A stretch of 64,000 nucleotides of DNA from JAKACA01 sp052143575 (GTDB taxonomy: Bacteria; Actinomycetota; Acidimicrobiia; Acidimicrobiales; Bog-793). Shown in pieces: positions 36,262 through 44,614 of the stretch (positions are counted from its first letter, which is position 1; the number at the start of each line of letters is the position of its first letter). The notes beneath the pieces were generated by a model that had not been told where the DNA came from, searched no databases, and saw only the letters and a list, made by a program, of their open reading frames with translations. A program made the position numbers and the translations under genes. The DNA lies in assembly GCA_052143575.1 (NCBI GenBank), contig JBKQSP010000043.1, positions 62,001 through 126,000 on the forward strand, read 5' to 3'.

Positions 36262-38361
36262 TCAGCGCCCAATTCCGAGGCGGCTGAGATCCTGCTGCAC
36301 GTCCGGCCAGACGTAGGCGCCTTCGAATCCGACAGGCGGAATGCCAAGGGCGGCCTGGTAGTAGGCGATCACCGCCGTGGTCCGCGATCCGTAGGGCACG
36401 ACCGTGACGGCACCGACGTCATAAGTCTTGAGGAAGATCTGGATCGCCCGGGCGGTAGCGGCATCGTTCGGCGGCGGTGGTCTCGGCTTGTCGTACAACC
36501 CCCAGAGGAGAACCTGTTCGGCCTGCACGGGGGCGAGCAACAGGGCGGCCGCTTGAATCGGCTTGCCCGTCGGTCCCGCCACGGCGCCCCGGAAGGCGAT
36601 CAGCTTGAACCGCATCCGGGCGGCAGACTGCCACAAGAGCGCCTGGTCGTTGGACCCTTCGTAGGAGATCGGCAGCGGGTAAGAGAGCACGACCGACCCC
36701 GATTTGAGGGGTGAGTTCGCTGCCGTGAACAGCGCCGGCACACCGCTCGGGGTCGAGGGGTACGGCAGCGCCGGGAGGAGGGGCGCCAGCGCGAGGGCGG
36801 CGATGGCGAGGCAGGCCACGGTTCGGCCGGTATTGAGGCGCCGAAACCGCGGCGGGGAGGCAGTCGCCTGCTGTTTCCTCGGCGCACGCGTGCCCTGCGC
36901 CCGACCCAGGTTGGCGAAGATGCCCTCGACCCACATCCGGTCGAGCCCGACAGCGAGTACGACGGCGATACCGAGGTACATGATGAACGAATATCGCAAG
37001 TCGAGGGCGCCGTTGATGATCGGGATCTTGACGATGAGGTCGAAGGGGAGCCGGACGTTGCCTTTGCCCCGCCCGAGTGTGACCACCCAGCCACCGAAGG
37101 CGACGAGGCTGAACAGCTGCACCAAGCCGACCCGTCGGCAGCGGATCACGATGAAGGCCAGGAGCACCAGCATCGTGACCCCGACATATGTCGTGTGCTC
37201 GACCCCATTGTGCTGCACGAGCGCCTCACCTTTGGCGAGCCAGCTGCCAAGCCCGAAGTGCTGGAGGCTCGTGGGATAGATGAGCGAAGCGGGATAGGAG
37301 TGGTACTGGTCGAGCTCCGATACCGGGTGCGGCGGCCCGGAGACGTGGTAGGGCCCGGCGAAATACATCCAGATCGGGTAAGCGGCGATCACCAGTGCCG
37401 TCGCACCGGTCGCGGCGAAGCCTCGGACGAGGTCGCCGAGGCGCTCGCGGGCAGCGACTGGATGCCGGATGGCGAGCACAGCGAAAGCGCCCGCGGTTGC
37501 CAACAGAGAGATGACCAGGATCTCGGGGGAGATCATGATCTGGGCGGCGACGACGACGCCGAGCAGAACGCCGTTGCGTATGAGGTGCCTGCGCCGGATG
37601 ACCAACTCGTCGAGCAAGGCCATCATGATCGGAGGGAGCGGCACGAAGATCAGGAACAGATGCGACTGGGCCTGACCGACCATGAAGGGGCAGAACTCGT
37701 AGAGGAGGCCGCCGATGAAGGCTGCCGGCCACCAGGTCGTCCAGCGGCGGAGAACAAAGCACATCGAGATGCCCGAGAGAGCAAAGGCGAGGCGCATCAG
37801 CAAGGAGAAGGTCGACAAGGCGCCAAAGGTCAGCGTGAAGGGGGCGAAGGCGATGCCCAAGAGCGGGTACGCCGTGTTGTTCATCAGGTTCACGCCGTGC
37901 GGGTAGGCCACCCATGACGAGTAGAAGGGGTTCAGGCCATGCGAGAGGGCGTAGGCGGGCCAGGCGAGGAACCAGATCTGAGACGAGATGTCGCCGCAAG
38001 CACACGGTGGCAGGGTCGTGCTCGTCGCCGGCGGGTGGGCACCGTAGATGAGACCGCCGAGAACGGTGTAAACGATCACGCACAGCAGCGGTGGGCCGAT
38101 CCGCCGCAACCCCCGCCGTCGCGTCGGGCGATCAACTGGCAGAAGGTCGCTCGGAAGGGTCGAGCTCGGCAGTATCGAGCTCGGCAATGTCGAGCTGGGC
38201 AGTGTTGAGCTGGGGAGGCTCGAGGCAGGCAGCGTCGATTCCGGAAGATCTGAAGGGCGTGCGACCGTATCGCCAGGTTCCGGTTCGGTCGCTGGGGTGC
38301 TGGGGCTGTCAGATCCGCTGCCGCCGACGCCACGGTCGTCGTTGGCAGCCCCAGCGCTCAT
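36262..38361 (-). CDS. GT-C-like polytopic membrane protein with pentapeptide-repeat N-terminus
   Basis: The 699-residue protein has a cytoplasmic N-terminus of about 100 residues rich in Ser/Thr/Pro, including six consecutive variants of S-T-L-P-S, then about 10-12 membrane helices. The first extracytoplasmic loop contains CACGDISSQIWFLAWP, where an acidic residue after the first helix is typical of GT-C glycosyltransferases acting on polyprenyl-linked sugars; PHGVNLMNN and the long loop with YHVSGPPHPVSELDQYHSYP are also characteristic. A soluble C-terminal domain of about 140 residues follows. The donor and acceptor are unknown. TACTGT lies eight bases before the ATG, suggesting a leaderless transcript. 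Confidence 0.7.
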   Translation of the reverse strand: MSAGAANDDRGVGGSGSDSPSTPATEPEPGDTVARPSDLPESTLPASSLPSSTLPSSTLPSSILPSSTLPSDLLPVDRPTRRRGLRRIGPPLLCVIVYTVLGGLIYGAHPPATSTTLPPCACGDISSQIWFLAWPAYALSHGLNPFYSSWVAYPHGVNLMNNTAYPLLGIAFAPFTLTFGALSTFSLLMRLAFALSGISMCFVLRRWTTWWPAAFIGGLLYEFCPFMVGQAQSHLFLIFVPLPPIMMALLDELVIRRRHLIRNGVLLGVVVAAQIMISPEILVISLLATAGAFAVLAIRHPVAARERLGDLVRGFAATGATALVIAAYPIWMYFAGPYHVSGPPHPVSELDQYHSYPASLIYPTSLQHFGLGSWLAKGEALVQHNGVEHTTYVGVTMLVLLAFIVIRCRRVGLVQLFSLVAFGGWVVTLGRGKGNVRLPFDLIVKIPIINGALDLRYSFIMYLGIAVVLAVGLDRMWVEGIFANLGRAQGTRAPRKQQATASPPRFRRLNTGRTVACLAIAALALAPLLPALPYPSTPSGVPALFTAANSPLKSGSVVLSYPLPISYEGSNDQALLWQSAARMRFKLIAFRGAVAGPTGKPIQAAALLLAPVQAEQVLLWGLYDKPRPPPPNDAATARAIQIFLKTYDVGAVTVVPYGSRTTAVIAYYQAALGIPPVGFEGAYVWPDVQQDLSRLGIGR
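38151..38240. repeat. Six 15-bp tandem repeats coding for an S-T-L-P-S-like motif
   Basis: Units 38151-38165, 38166-38180, 38181-38195, 38196-38210, 38211-38225 and 38226-38240 are imperfect copies of a 15-mer, in frame with the GT-C-like gene. They encode an extended Pro/Ser linker. Confidence 0.85.
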
Positions 38362-38369
38362 TTTGGGGG

Positions 38370-38375
38370 ACAGTA
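38370..38375 (-). promoter_or_regulatory. -10 hexamer TACTGT
   Basis: TACTGT ends eight bases before ATG 38361, and only C/A bases lie between, so there is no ribosome site. Confidence 0.4.
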
Positions 38376-38427
38376 CCAGGCGATGTCGGGTCCATGGCGA
38401 CCGCCGAACCGCTCCAGAGGGAGAATC

Positions 38428-38868
38428 TCAGGTCGGAGGGACGAGCTTGAAGAGCGCTCGCCCCGACCCGCCCGGCCGTTCGGTCGGGTCACCGGCGGCC
38501 TGCTCGTTGCGCAGCATGGCGGCGGCAGAGACGAAGTAGTTGAGGACGGCGGCCTCATCGGTCTCCGTGAGACCGCCCGCTCGGACGGCCGCCTGCATGT
38601 GCCGCAGCCAGGCATCGTGCTCGGGCGTGCCGATTGAGAAGCGAGCGTGCCGCATCCGCAGGCGGGGGAGACCGCGGACTTCGTTGTAATGCGGTGGCCC
38701 CCCGAAATACTGGGCGAGAAACATCGCCAGGTGCTCCCGAGACTCCGTCAAGTCCTTCGAGTAGAGCGGACGGAGAACGGGATCGGACTCGACTCCGGCG
38801 TAGAAGCGAGCGACAAGGGCATCGAACCAGTCCCGACCACCGACGCGCTCGTACAGGCTCTGCTCCAC
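38428..38868 (-). CDS. glbO: Group II truncated haemoglobin (GlbO/YjbI type)
   Basis: This 146-residue haem protein shows the 2-on-2 globin features of group II: SLYERVGGRDWFDALVARFYAGV, YFGGPPHYNEVRG, the proximal-His region LRMRHARFSIG and the family Trp in DAWLRHM. Such globins bind O2/NO and act in redox or oxygen handling. The GTG at 38868 (EQSLYERVGG) is chosen over the upstream GTG at 38919 because TAGGCT ends exactly seven bases before it and homology begins there. It is divergent from the copper monooxygenase gene. Confidence 0.9.
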   Translation of the reverse strand: MEQSLYERVGGRDWFDALVARFYAGVESDPVLRPLYSKDLTESREHLAMFLAQYFGGPPHYNEVRGLPRLRMRHARFSIGTPEHDAWLRHMQAAVRAGGLTETDEAAVLNYFVSAAAMLRNEQAAGDPTERPGGSGRALFKLVPPT

Positions 38869-38875
38869 TGTCGAA

Positions 38876-38881
38876 AGCCTA
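38876..38881 (-). promoter_or_regulatory. -10 hexamer TAGGCT, leaderless start of glbO
   Basis: TAGGCT is separated by seven bases from GTG 38868; this decides the start of the globin gene. Confidence 0.5.
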
Positions 38882-38956
38882 GGGAAACGACCCGCCGACG
38901 ACGGCCGAGGCGCACTCACCGCTCCGGGCGCGGGCGATGGCCGGAGAGGGACGCGA

Positions 38957-38962
38957 TAGGGT
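38957..38962 (+). promoter_or_regulatory. -10 hexamer TAGGGT, leaderless start
   Basis: TAGGGT ends seven bases before ATG 38970; no Shine-Dalgarno sequence is present. Confidence 0.5.
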
Positions 38963-38969
38963 CTGGCCC

Positions 38970-40145
38970 ATGGGGTTTCGGGGGAAATGGCGCCTGTTCT
39001 CCGCCGGAGCGCTCGCCTTGGCCGGCATCGCCGGCGTGACCTACGGCCTCACGTCCCCCCGTCCGGTGGCCGCCCGGTCCGTGAGCCCGCCAGGTTCGGC
39101 GGCGCTGGCAGCCGCCAAGCTCATCGACGGGCGCCGGGTGACCACGATCAACCTCGAATCGCCGAACGCCTACACGCCGCACGCAGCCAAGGGCTCCTAC
39201 GACGACTACCACTGCACGCTGCTCAACCCGCACGTCACGGCGAACTCGTTCATCGTGGCCAGCCAGTTCTACCCCGAGAGCATCGAAGTGCATCACTCGA
39301 TCCTCTTCCTCGTGCCGCCGAGCCTGGCAGCGGCCGCCGAGAGGGCGAACAAGGGCGGCAAGGGCTGGTCCTGTTTCGGTGAAGCCCCCATCCCCGGGAG
39401 CTCGAGCTTCCAGTTCGCCGACACGCCGTGGTTGGCGGCGTGGGGTCCGGGTGCCCCGGAGAACGTCGAGCCGGTCGGTACCGGAATGCCGCTGCCGGCG
39501 GGCAGCCTCGTGGTCATGCAGATCCACTACAACCTCCTCCTCGGCGACAAGCCGGTGCAGAGCAGGATGCAGTTGCTGACCGTGCCGGCGAGCACACCGC
39601 TGCAACCCTTGAGCTTGGCCCTCTATGCGGCGCCGCCCGACATCCCGTGCCCGTCGGGCGTTCACGGCCCCTTGTGCAACCGCGCCGCCTCGCTGCAGTT
39701 CACCGGGCGCGAGTTCGGCCAGAGCGAGATCAACTTCATCAACATCCTCGAGCAGCTGTGCGGGCGTAACCCGGCCGATCCGCCGAGTGGCGACTCGACG
39801 AGCTGCACGTACTCGGTGGGACGGTACGGGAACATCGTCCGCATCGGCGCCCACATGCACCTGCTCGGGGTGTCCATGCGAGTCGTGCTCAACCCTGGGA
39901 CGCCGCAGGCGGTCGTGCTCTTGAACGACCAGCACTACGACTTCAACTACCAGCGCGCCTACAACATGGCCAAGCCCATCGCGGTCACGCCGTCCGACAA
40001 GATCCAGGTGAGCTGCACCTACAACCCGAGGCTGCGCCAGGAGATCCCCTACCTCCGCGACCTGCCGGCGCAGTACATCACCTGGGGTGACGGCTCCGCC
40101 GACGAGATGTGCCTCGCCATCGTGGCGATGACGCCGGCGACCTGA
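38970..40145 (+). CDS. Exported copper type II monooxygenase-like protein (PHM/DBM fold)
   Basis: The 391-residue protein has an N-terminal signal sequence (KWRLFSAGALALAGIAGVTYG) and resembles peptidylglycine monooxygenase/dopamine beta-monooxygenase. Equivalents of all six copper ligands can be picked out: His108-His109 (EVHHSILFLV) and His186 (QIHYN) for the CuH site, His295 and His297 (GAHMHLLG) and Met380 (SADEMC) for the CuM site. The opening DDYHCTLLNP is typical of the N-terminal domain. These enzymes hydroxylate C-H bonds using O2 and an external reductant; the substrate here is unknown. It should act outside the membrane and need copper, which fits the nearby copZ-copA genes. ATG 38970 is supported by TAGGGT seven bases upstream. 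Confidence 0.82.
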   Translation: MGFRGKWRLFSAGALALAGIAGVTYGLTSPRPVAARSVSPPGSAALAAAKLIDGRRVTTINLESPNAYTPHAAKGSYDDYHCTLLNPHVTANSFIVASQFYPESIEVHHSILFLVPPSLAAAAERANKGGKGWSCFGEAPIPGSSSFQFADTPWLAAWGPGAPENVEPVGTGMPLPAGSLVVMQIHYNLLLGDKPVQSRMQLLTVPASTPLQPLSLALYAAPPDIPCPSGVHGPLCNRAASLQFTGREFGQSEINFINILEQLCGRNPADPPSGDSTSCTYSVGRYGNIVRIGAHMHLLGVSMRVVLNPGTPQAVVLLNDQHYDFNYQRAYNMAKPIAVTPSDKIQVSCTYNPRLRQEIPYLRDLPAQYITWGDGSADEMCLAIVAMTPAT

Positions 40146-40158
40146 TCACTCGACAGCC

Positions 40159-40731
40159 TCAGTCGCCCGCCCAGCACCCGAGGATGAGCGCGGCGACGGT
40201 ATAGGCAACGTCCGCCCTGCTCGTCGGCGGTTTTCCGAACTGTGCCGGGAGCGGCGAGATGTCGACGAGGAGCACCTTCCAATCCTTTCGGACGACGACG
40301 GAGCCGTCGGATGTCGTGAAGGCCCCCTGCCCGAGATTGCCGAGCGGGCCAGTGTCCCCCATCGACGAACCAAGGGAATGGAAGTAGGTCATCGTCTGTG
40401 GCCAGCTCGAGAGCTCCTTCACCGACAGCACGAAGGCGCCGTCGGGATACTCATAGCGGCACGAATACAGGTGGTCCACCCAGCTCGGCGTTGCCACATG
40501 CGCTGTCACACCGAGGACGCGCTGAATCTCACCCTGCGCTTTGGGAGCGCACACCATCTTGGCGATGGCCGACGGGTCTTTGCCCGCCGGCTGAGGCGCC
40601 TCGGTCGTCGAGGCGACCGAGCTGGCACCGGGGGCCTCCGTCGTCGCCACGGAACCGGAGCTCCCACAGGCGGACGCCAACAAGCCGACGGCGGCAAGCG
40701 CCCCGAGGAGGGTCAGTCTCGCCGGTCGCAC
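40159..40731 (-). CDS. Putative lipoprotein
   Basis: This 190-residue protein has a lipoprotein signal (RPARLTLLGALAAVGLLASAC, lipobox LASAC) and a Ser/Thr/Ala linker, then a domain of about 135 residues with two cysteines (MVCAPKAQGEIQRVLGV and HLYSCRYEYPDG) that could form a disulfide, plus a late Cys (LGCWAGD). I do not recognise the family with certainty. It converges on the copper monooxygenase gene (13 bp between stops) and is divergent from copZ. Confidence 0.75.
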   Translation of the reverse strand: MRPARLTLLGALAAVGLLASACGSSGSVATTEAPGASSVASTTEAPQPAGKDPSAIAKMVCAPKAQGEIQRVLGVTAHVATPSWVDHLYSCRYEYPDGAFVLSVKELSSWPQTMTYFHSLGSSMGDTGPLGNLGQGAFTTSDGSVVVRKDWKVLLVDISPLPAQFGKPPTSRADVAYTVAALILGCWAGD

Positions 40732-40737
40732 CCCCGG

Positions 40738-40743
40738 ACCCTA
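40738..40743 (-). promoter_or_regulatory. -10 hexamer TAGGGT
   Basis: TAGGGT ends six bases before GTG 40731 of the lipoprotein gene. Confidence 0.45.
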
Positions 40744-40811
40744 CTGCGGCCCGGCTTGGCGGCCGGAGTCAGCCGGCGAGCCGGCGGGCCCGGACGGCAA
40801 CATGGTGAAAC

Positions 40812-40817
40812 TAGTCT
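40812..40817 (+). promoter_or_regulatory. -10 hexamer TAGTCT, leaderless start of copZ
   Basis: TAGTCT ends seven bases before ATG 40825; the earlier ATG at 40819 would lie upstream of the predicted transcription start. Confidence 0.5.
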
Positions 40818-40824
40818 GATGCTC

Positions 40825-41106
40825 ATGACCGGGACAGGCAGCGGAAACCCGAGCTCGGCCGAAGGTGCGATCCCCTCTGCATCATCGCTCGTCACGGTCG
40901 GCCTCGACATAACCGGTATGCACTGCCCATCCTGTGCGGCACTCATCGAGGAGTCTCTCTGCGAGCAGACGGGCGTGGCCGAGGCCACGGTCGACCTCGA
41001 CGCTGCTCATGCCGCCGTCACGTTCGACCCCGGCGTGGCGGCACTCGACGACCTCTGCGCCGTCGTCGTCGGCCTCGGCTACGAGGTCGCACCGAGCCTG
41101 GCCTGA
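40825..41106 (+). CDS. copZ: Heavy-metal-associated domain protein (CopZ-like copper chaperone)
   Basis: This 93-residue protein consists of a flexible N-terminus and one HMA domain with the metal-binding GMHCPSC and the ferredoxin-like beta-alpha-beta-beta-alpha-beta pattern (LVTVGLDITGMHC..TVDLDAAHAAVTFDPGV..GLGYEV). It should carry Cu(I) to the P-type ATPase encoded 16 bp downstream. The ATG at 40825 is preferred to 40819 from the position of the -10 hexamer. Confidence 0.88.
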   Translation: MTGTGSGNPSSAEGAIPSASSLVTVGLDITGMHCPSCAALIEESLCEQTGVAEATVDLDAAHAAVTFDPGVAALDDLCAVVVGLGYEVAPSLA

Positions 41107-41122
41107 GAGCCGCCCGGCCCTG

Positions 41123-43828
41123 ATGCTGACGGCGCCTCCCGGCTCGGCCGGCGGAGCGGGCTCCCCTGCGCCGGATGCGGTCGAGCACCGTCTCGCCACC
41201 GTCGAGCTGGCCCTTGGCGGGATGCACTGCAGCGCCTGCGCCATCCGTATCCAGAGAACCTTGGCCGGTCGGGCAGGCGTCGTGAGTGCGGCCGTCAACC
41301 TAGCCACCAACAAGGCGTTCGTGGCCTACGACGACGACGTCGTCGCCACCGACGCCCTGTGCGAAGCCGTCGCCGGGGTCGGCTACACGGCAGCGATCGC
41401 CGAGACCGGCACCTCGGCCGGCCCGATCATGCACACCGACCGGTGGGTCACACGGGCAGTCTTTGCCTGGGTTCTCTCGATCGCGGCCTTCTGCCTGGCG
41501 ATGTTCGGGCCGGCAACGGCCACGGTGGGCTGGGGAGTGCTCCTCCTTGCTGTGGCCGTCGAGATCGGCGGCGGCTGGCCCTTCCTCCGAGCATCTGTTC
41601 GCCTCCTGCGGCACGGCACGACGAGCATGGACACCCTCATCGCTGTCGGGACGATGGCGGCCCTTGCCGTCACGGCGGTCGAGACCATCGCGCTCGGTGG
41701 TCGGCACGTCCACCTCGGCGGAGGCGGCGCCTTCGCCGCCAAGCTGCACGGAGTCATGGGGCCGCTCATCATCTCGGTCCTGGCTACCGGTCGGGCCGTG
41801 GAGGAGCGTGCCCGCGACCGGGCCGCCGCCGCCATGCACTCGCTCCTCAGCCTGCGGCCACCGGCGGCGAGGGTCGTGAGCAGCGTCGACGACGACCAGG
41901 GAGAGCTCGTGCCGCCCGAGAGCATCCCCGTCGGCGCACTCGTGCGCGTGCGGGCCGGCGAGACGATCCCCCTCGACGGCATCGTCGTGAGCGGCTGGTC
42001 GGCCATCGACGAGTCCATGCTGACGGGGGAGCCGCTTCCACGCGACCGTGGACCCGACTCGCCCGTCACGGGCGGCACGCGCAACGGCAGCGGCGCCCTC
42101 GTCGTCCGCACCGCCACGATCGCCGCCGAGTCCGTGCTCACGCGCCTGCAGCGCTTGGTCGAGGATGCGCAACGGGACAAGGCCCCCTTGCAGCGGCTCG
42201 CCGATCGCGTGAGCTCGGTCTTCGTCCCCGCCATCCTGCTCGGAGCGCTCGTGACGTTCCTGGCCTGGTGGCTAGCGGCCGGCAACTTCGGCGTCGCGGT
42301 GCTCAGCGCCATCGCCGTCCTGCTCGTGGCCTGCCCGTGTGCGATGGGGCTGGCGGCGCCCGTGGCCATGATGGTCGGCTGCGGGCGGGCCTCGGCCCTC
42401 GGGATCCTCATCCGCAGCGGCGACGCCCTCGAGCAGCTGGCGCACGCCGACACGGTCGCCTTCGACAAAACGGGCACCTTGACCGAGCGAGCGGCCCGCG
42501 TGACGGCGGTGCTACCGGCGGCGGGCACATCGGCGGGAGATCTGCTGGCGCTCGCCGCCGCTGTCGAGGCGGACAGCGACCATCCCATCGCCGCCGCCAT
42601 CCGAACGGCCCTCGCCGGTGATCCCGTCACGCCGCCGCGGCGGCAGACCGCCAACCGTGAGCTCCCGGGCGTCGGGGTGGAGGGCACGATCGACGGGCAC
42701 GCCGTGCAAGTCGTGCGCCTTGATGCAAGACCCCTTCCCGACGAGGTGGCCGTGGCGGTCTCCGAGCGCCTCACCCGGGGCGAGACGCTCGTTTTGACGA
42801 CGCGGGACGGCGTCGTCGTCGGAGCGATCGCCGTGAGCACCCCGGTTCGGCCGGAGGCAGCCACTGCCGTGGCGCGCCTGGCTGCCTTGGGCATGACGAC
42901 GACGATCCTCAGCGGTGACAGCGAGGCGGCGGTGCGCACCGTGGCGACGGAGCTCGGCATCGACAGCAGCTCGGGCGCCTTGAGCGCATCGGAGAAGCTC
43001 GAGGCCATTCACCGGCTGCAACAGCAGAGCCACCGTGTCGTCATGGTGGGTGACGGGATCAACGACGCGCCGGCGCTGGCGGCCGCCGACGTCGGATGCG
43101 CCATCGGCAGCGGAACAGAAGCTGCCATCGCCAACAGCGACATCGCTCTTCTCGGGAGCGACCTCGAAGGGGTGCCGGCCGCCGTCGCAGTCGCCCGCTC
43201 GACATTGTCGGTCATCCAGCAGAACTTCGGGTGGGCGATGGGCTACAACATCGCCGCCCTGCCGCTGGCCGCTGCCGGGCTCCTCGACCCCCTCGTGGCC
43301 GCCGTCGCCATGGGCCTGTCGAGCCTCATCGTCGTGTTGAACAGCCTCCGCCTCATGCGACTCGGCCGGGCGGGACTCAGCCGCCTGCAGGCCCCCCGGC
43401 TCCTGACGGGCATCCGCGGCGTCGCGCTGTCGGTCGCCGTGCCGATGGCGCTGTTCGCCGGGGCAACGGTCATCGGCCAGGTGGTTTCGCCCGCACGCGG
43501 TCAGCCACTGCTCCCGACGCTGCCGAGCATCGTCGACGTCGCCCTTCCGGGCGGCGCCACGGCAGAGGTCTACCTCAACTCCGCAACAGCGGGCGTCAAC
43601 GGGTTCCACCTCGTCGTCGAGCGGGGCGACAACCCCGTCGCCGCTACGGGCGTCACGGTGACGGCCCTGCGCAGCGGCCACCCGCCCGACCCCATCCGCC
43701 TCAGCCTGCTGAGCACGGGCCACTATCTCGGCTACACCGTGCTGTCGCCAGGCACCTGGCGGTTCGACATCCGGGCGAGGGTACAGGGGCTCCATGTCGC
43801 CTTTTCGGTGACCCGCCGGCTGCACTGA
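41123..43828 (+). CDS. copA: Copper-exporting P1B-type ATPase with C-terminal YtkA-like periplasmic domain
   Basis: The 901-residue protein has one HMA domain (GMHCSAC, residues 33-39), membrane helices with the Cu-type CPC motif (VACPCAMGLA, about residue 403), the phosphorylated Asp448 in FDKTGTLTE, an HP motif (DSDHPIAAA) and GDGINDAPAL near 644. The core therefore looks intact for Cu(I) export. Beyond the usual last helices there is an additional hydrophobic segment (VALSVAVPMALFAGATVIG) and about 100 residues (801-901) resembling the YtkA-like/CopD-associated beta-sandwich (TAEVYLNSATAGVNGFHLVV...TGHYLGYTVLSPGTWRFDI). This adds a predicted periplasmic domain not found in standard CopA. 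Confidence 0.9.
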   Translation: MLTAPPGSAGGAGSPAPDAVEHRLATVELALGGMHCSACAIRIQRTLAGRAGVVSAAVNLATNKAFVAYDDDVVATDALCEAVAGVGYTAAIAETGTSAGPIMHTDRWVTRAVFAWVLSIAAFCLAMFGPATATVGWGVLLLAVAVEIGGGWPFLRASVRLLRHGTTSMDTLIAVGTMAALAVTAVETIALGGRHVHLGGGGAFAAKLHGVMGPLIISVLATGRAVEERARDRAAAAMHSLLSLRPPAARVVSSVDDDQGELVPPESIPVGALVRVRAGETIPLDGIVVSGWSAIDESMLTGEPLPRDRGPDSPVTGGTRNGSGALVVRTATIAAESVLTRLQRLVEDAQRDKAPLQRLADRVSSVFVPAILLGALVTFLAWWLAAGNFGVAVLSAIAVLLVACPCAMGLAAPVAMMVGCGRASALGILIRSGDALEQLAHADTVAFDKTGTLTERAARVTAVLPAAGTSAGDLLALAAAVEADSDHPIAAAIRTALAGDPVTPPRRQTANRELPGVGVEGTIDGHAVQVVRLDARPLPDEVAVAVSERLTRGETLVLTTRDGVVVGAIAVSTPVRPEAATAVARLAALGMTTTILSGDSEAAVRTVATELGIDSSSGALSASEKLEAIHRLQQQSHRVVMVGDGINDAPALAAADVGCAIGSGTEAAIANSDIALLGSDLEGVPAAVAVARSTLSVIQQNFGWAMGYNIAALPLAAAGLLDPLVAAVAMGLSSLIVVLNSLRLMRLGRAGLSRLQAPRLLTGIRGVALSVAVPMALFAGATVIGQVVSPARGQPLLPTLPSIVDVALPGGATAEVYLNSATAGVNGFHLVVERGDNPVAATGVTVTALRSGHPPDPIRLSLLSTGHYLGYTVLSPGTWRFDIRARVQGLHVAFSVTRRLH

Positions 43829-43904
43829 CCGCCGGCTGCACTGGCCGCCGGCTGCACTGGCCGCCGGCTGGGCTGGCCGGCGGCTGGGCTGGCCGGCGGG
43901 GCGG
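43813..43904. repeat. 16-bp tandem repeat spanning the copA stop codon
   Basis: Five 16-bp units (43813-43828, 43829-43844, 43845-43860, 43861-43876, 43877-43892) and a partial copy follow one another. The first unit is the end of copA including its TGA. Units 2 and 3 are identical; units 4 and 5 diverge. The GC-rich repeats fill the gap between two convergent genes and may also act as a transcription end. Confidence 0.85.
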
Positions 43905-43930
43905 TGAGCCCGCTCAGGGCGAGAGCGCCC

Positions 43931-44611
43931 TCACCGCATGACGACGAGCATGTAAGCCATGGCGAAGCACATGGTGATGTGAGTGGCGATCTCGAGGCGA
44001 GGCGCCAGCCAGCGGCGGTCCTGAGCACGCATCACCTCGGCGACGGCGAACCTCGGTCCCTCACTCATTGTTGCGGTGCCGACAGGGGCGGGCAGCCGGG
44101 CGAAGCGAGTGATGCCGTCGCCGTACCAGACGGCGGACACGAGGAGAGCAAAGGCGAAGACGAACGGTATGCCCGAGGCCGCCGTGCCGACATGGGAGGC
44201 GGCCATCGACGCCATGTCCGCGGTCGCCGCCGCAGAGCCGACGACAGGGAACGCTACGAACATGTAGAACATGGCGGCAACCATGGCCAGGTGCGTGACG
44301 TAGTGAGAGGCATGGTGCAGGTGGTCGTCGTCCCAGCCCCGCAATCCCCAGCGGCGGACGAAGTGCACGACCTGTCCGGCGAACCAAAGGGCCAGGGCGC
44401 CGAAGACGATCTCCCAGAGCCCGTCGGGCAGAGAGCGCAGCGCCGGTAGCAGCATGCCCGCCATGGCGACGCCCATGGCGACGTGGGCCACGTCGACGTC
44501 GAGGTGAGTCGCCCGGCGCTCCTTCCAGGCGAGGACGAGCCGGCCCAGGCAGTAGGCGGCCGTCACGAGCATGAGGATGGCGAGCACATCGACGAGCCCG
44601 GCGGGACGCAT
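43931..44611 (-). CDS. DUF5134-type integral membrane protein
   Basis: This 226-residue protein has about six membrane helices and many His/Met residues in or near them (VAHVAMGVAMAGMLL, HFVRRWGLRGWDDDHLHHASHYVTHLAMVAAMFYMF, THITMCFAMAYML). The pattern matches actinobacterial DUF5134 proteins, whose function is unknown. The His/Met-rich composition and proximity to copA make a copper-related role possible, but that is inference. It starts 3 bp after the stop of the upstream membrane-protein gene, so the two form an operon converging on copA. Confidence 0.72.
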   Translation of the reverse strand: MRPAGLVDVLAILMLVTAAYCLGRLVLAWKERRATHLDVDVAHVAMGVAMAGMLLPALRSLPDGLWEIVFGALALWFAGQVVHFVRRWGLRGWDDDHLHHASHYVTHLAMVAAMFYMFVAFPVVGSAAATADMASMAASHVGTAASGIPFVFAFALLVSAVWYGDGITRFARLPAPVGTATMSEGPRFAVAEVMRAQDRRWLAPRLEIATHITMCFAMAYMLVVMR

Positions 44612-44614
44612 TGC

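Noticed and set aside
38151..38240. Possible CRISPR-like array
   Set aside because: The units are contiguous 15-mers without spacers, in frame inside a coding sequence, and no cas genes are near.
43829..43904. Mobile-element end or attachment site
   Set aside because: The 16-bp units are simple tandem copies of the copA end; no integrase, transposase or flanking duplication is present.
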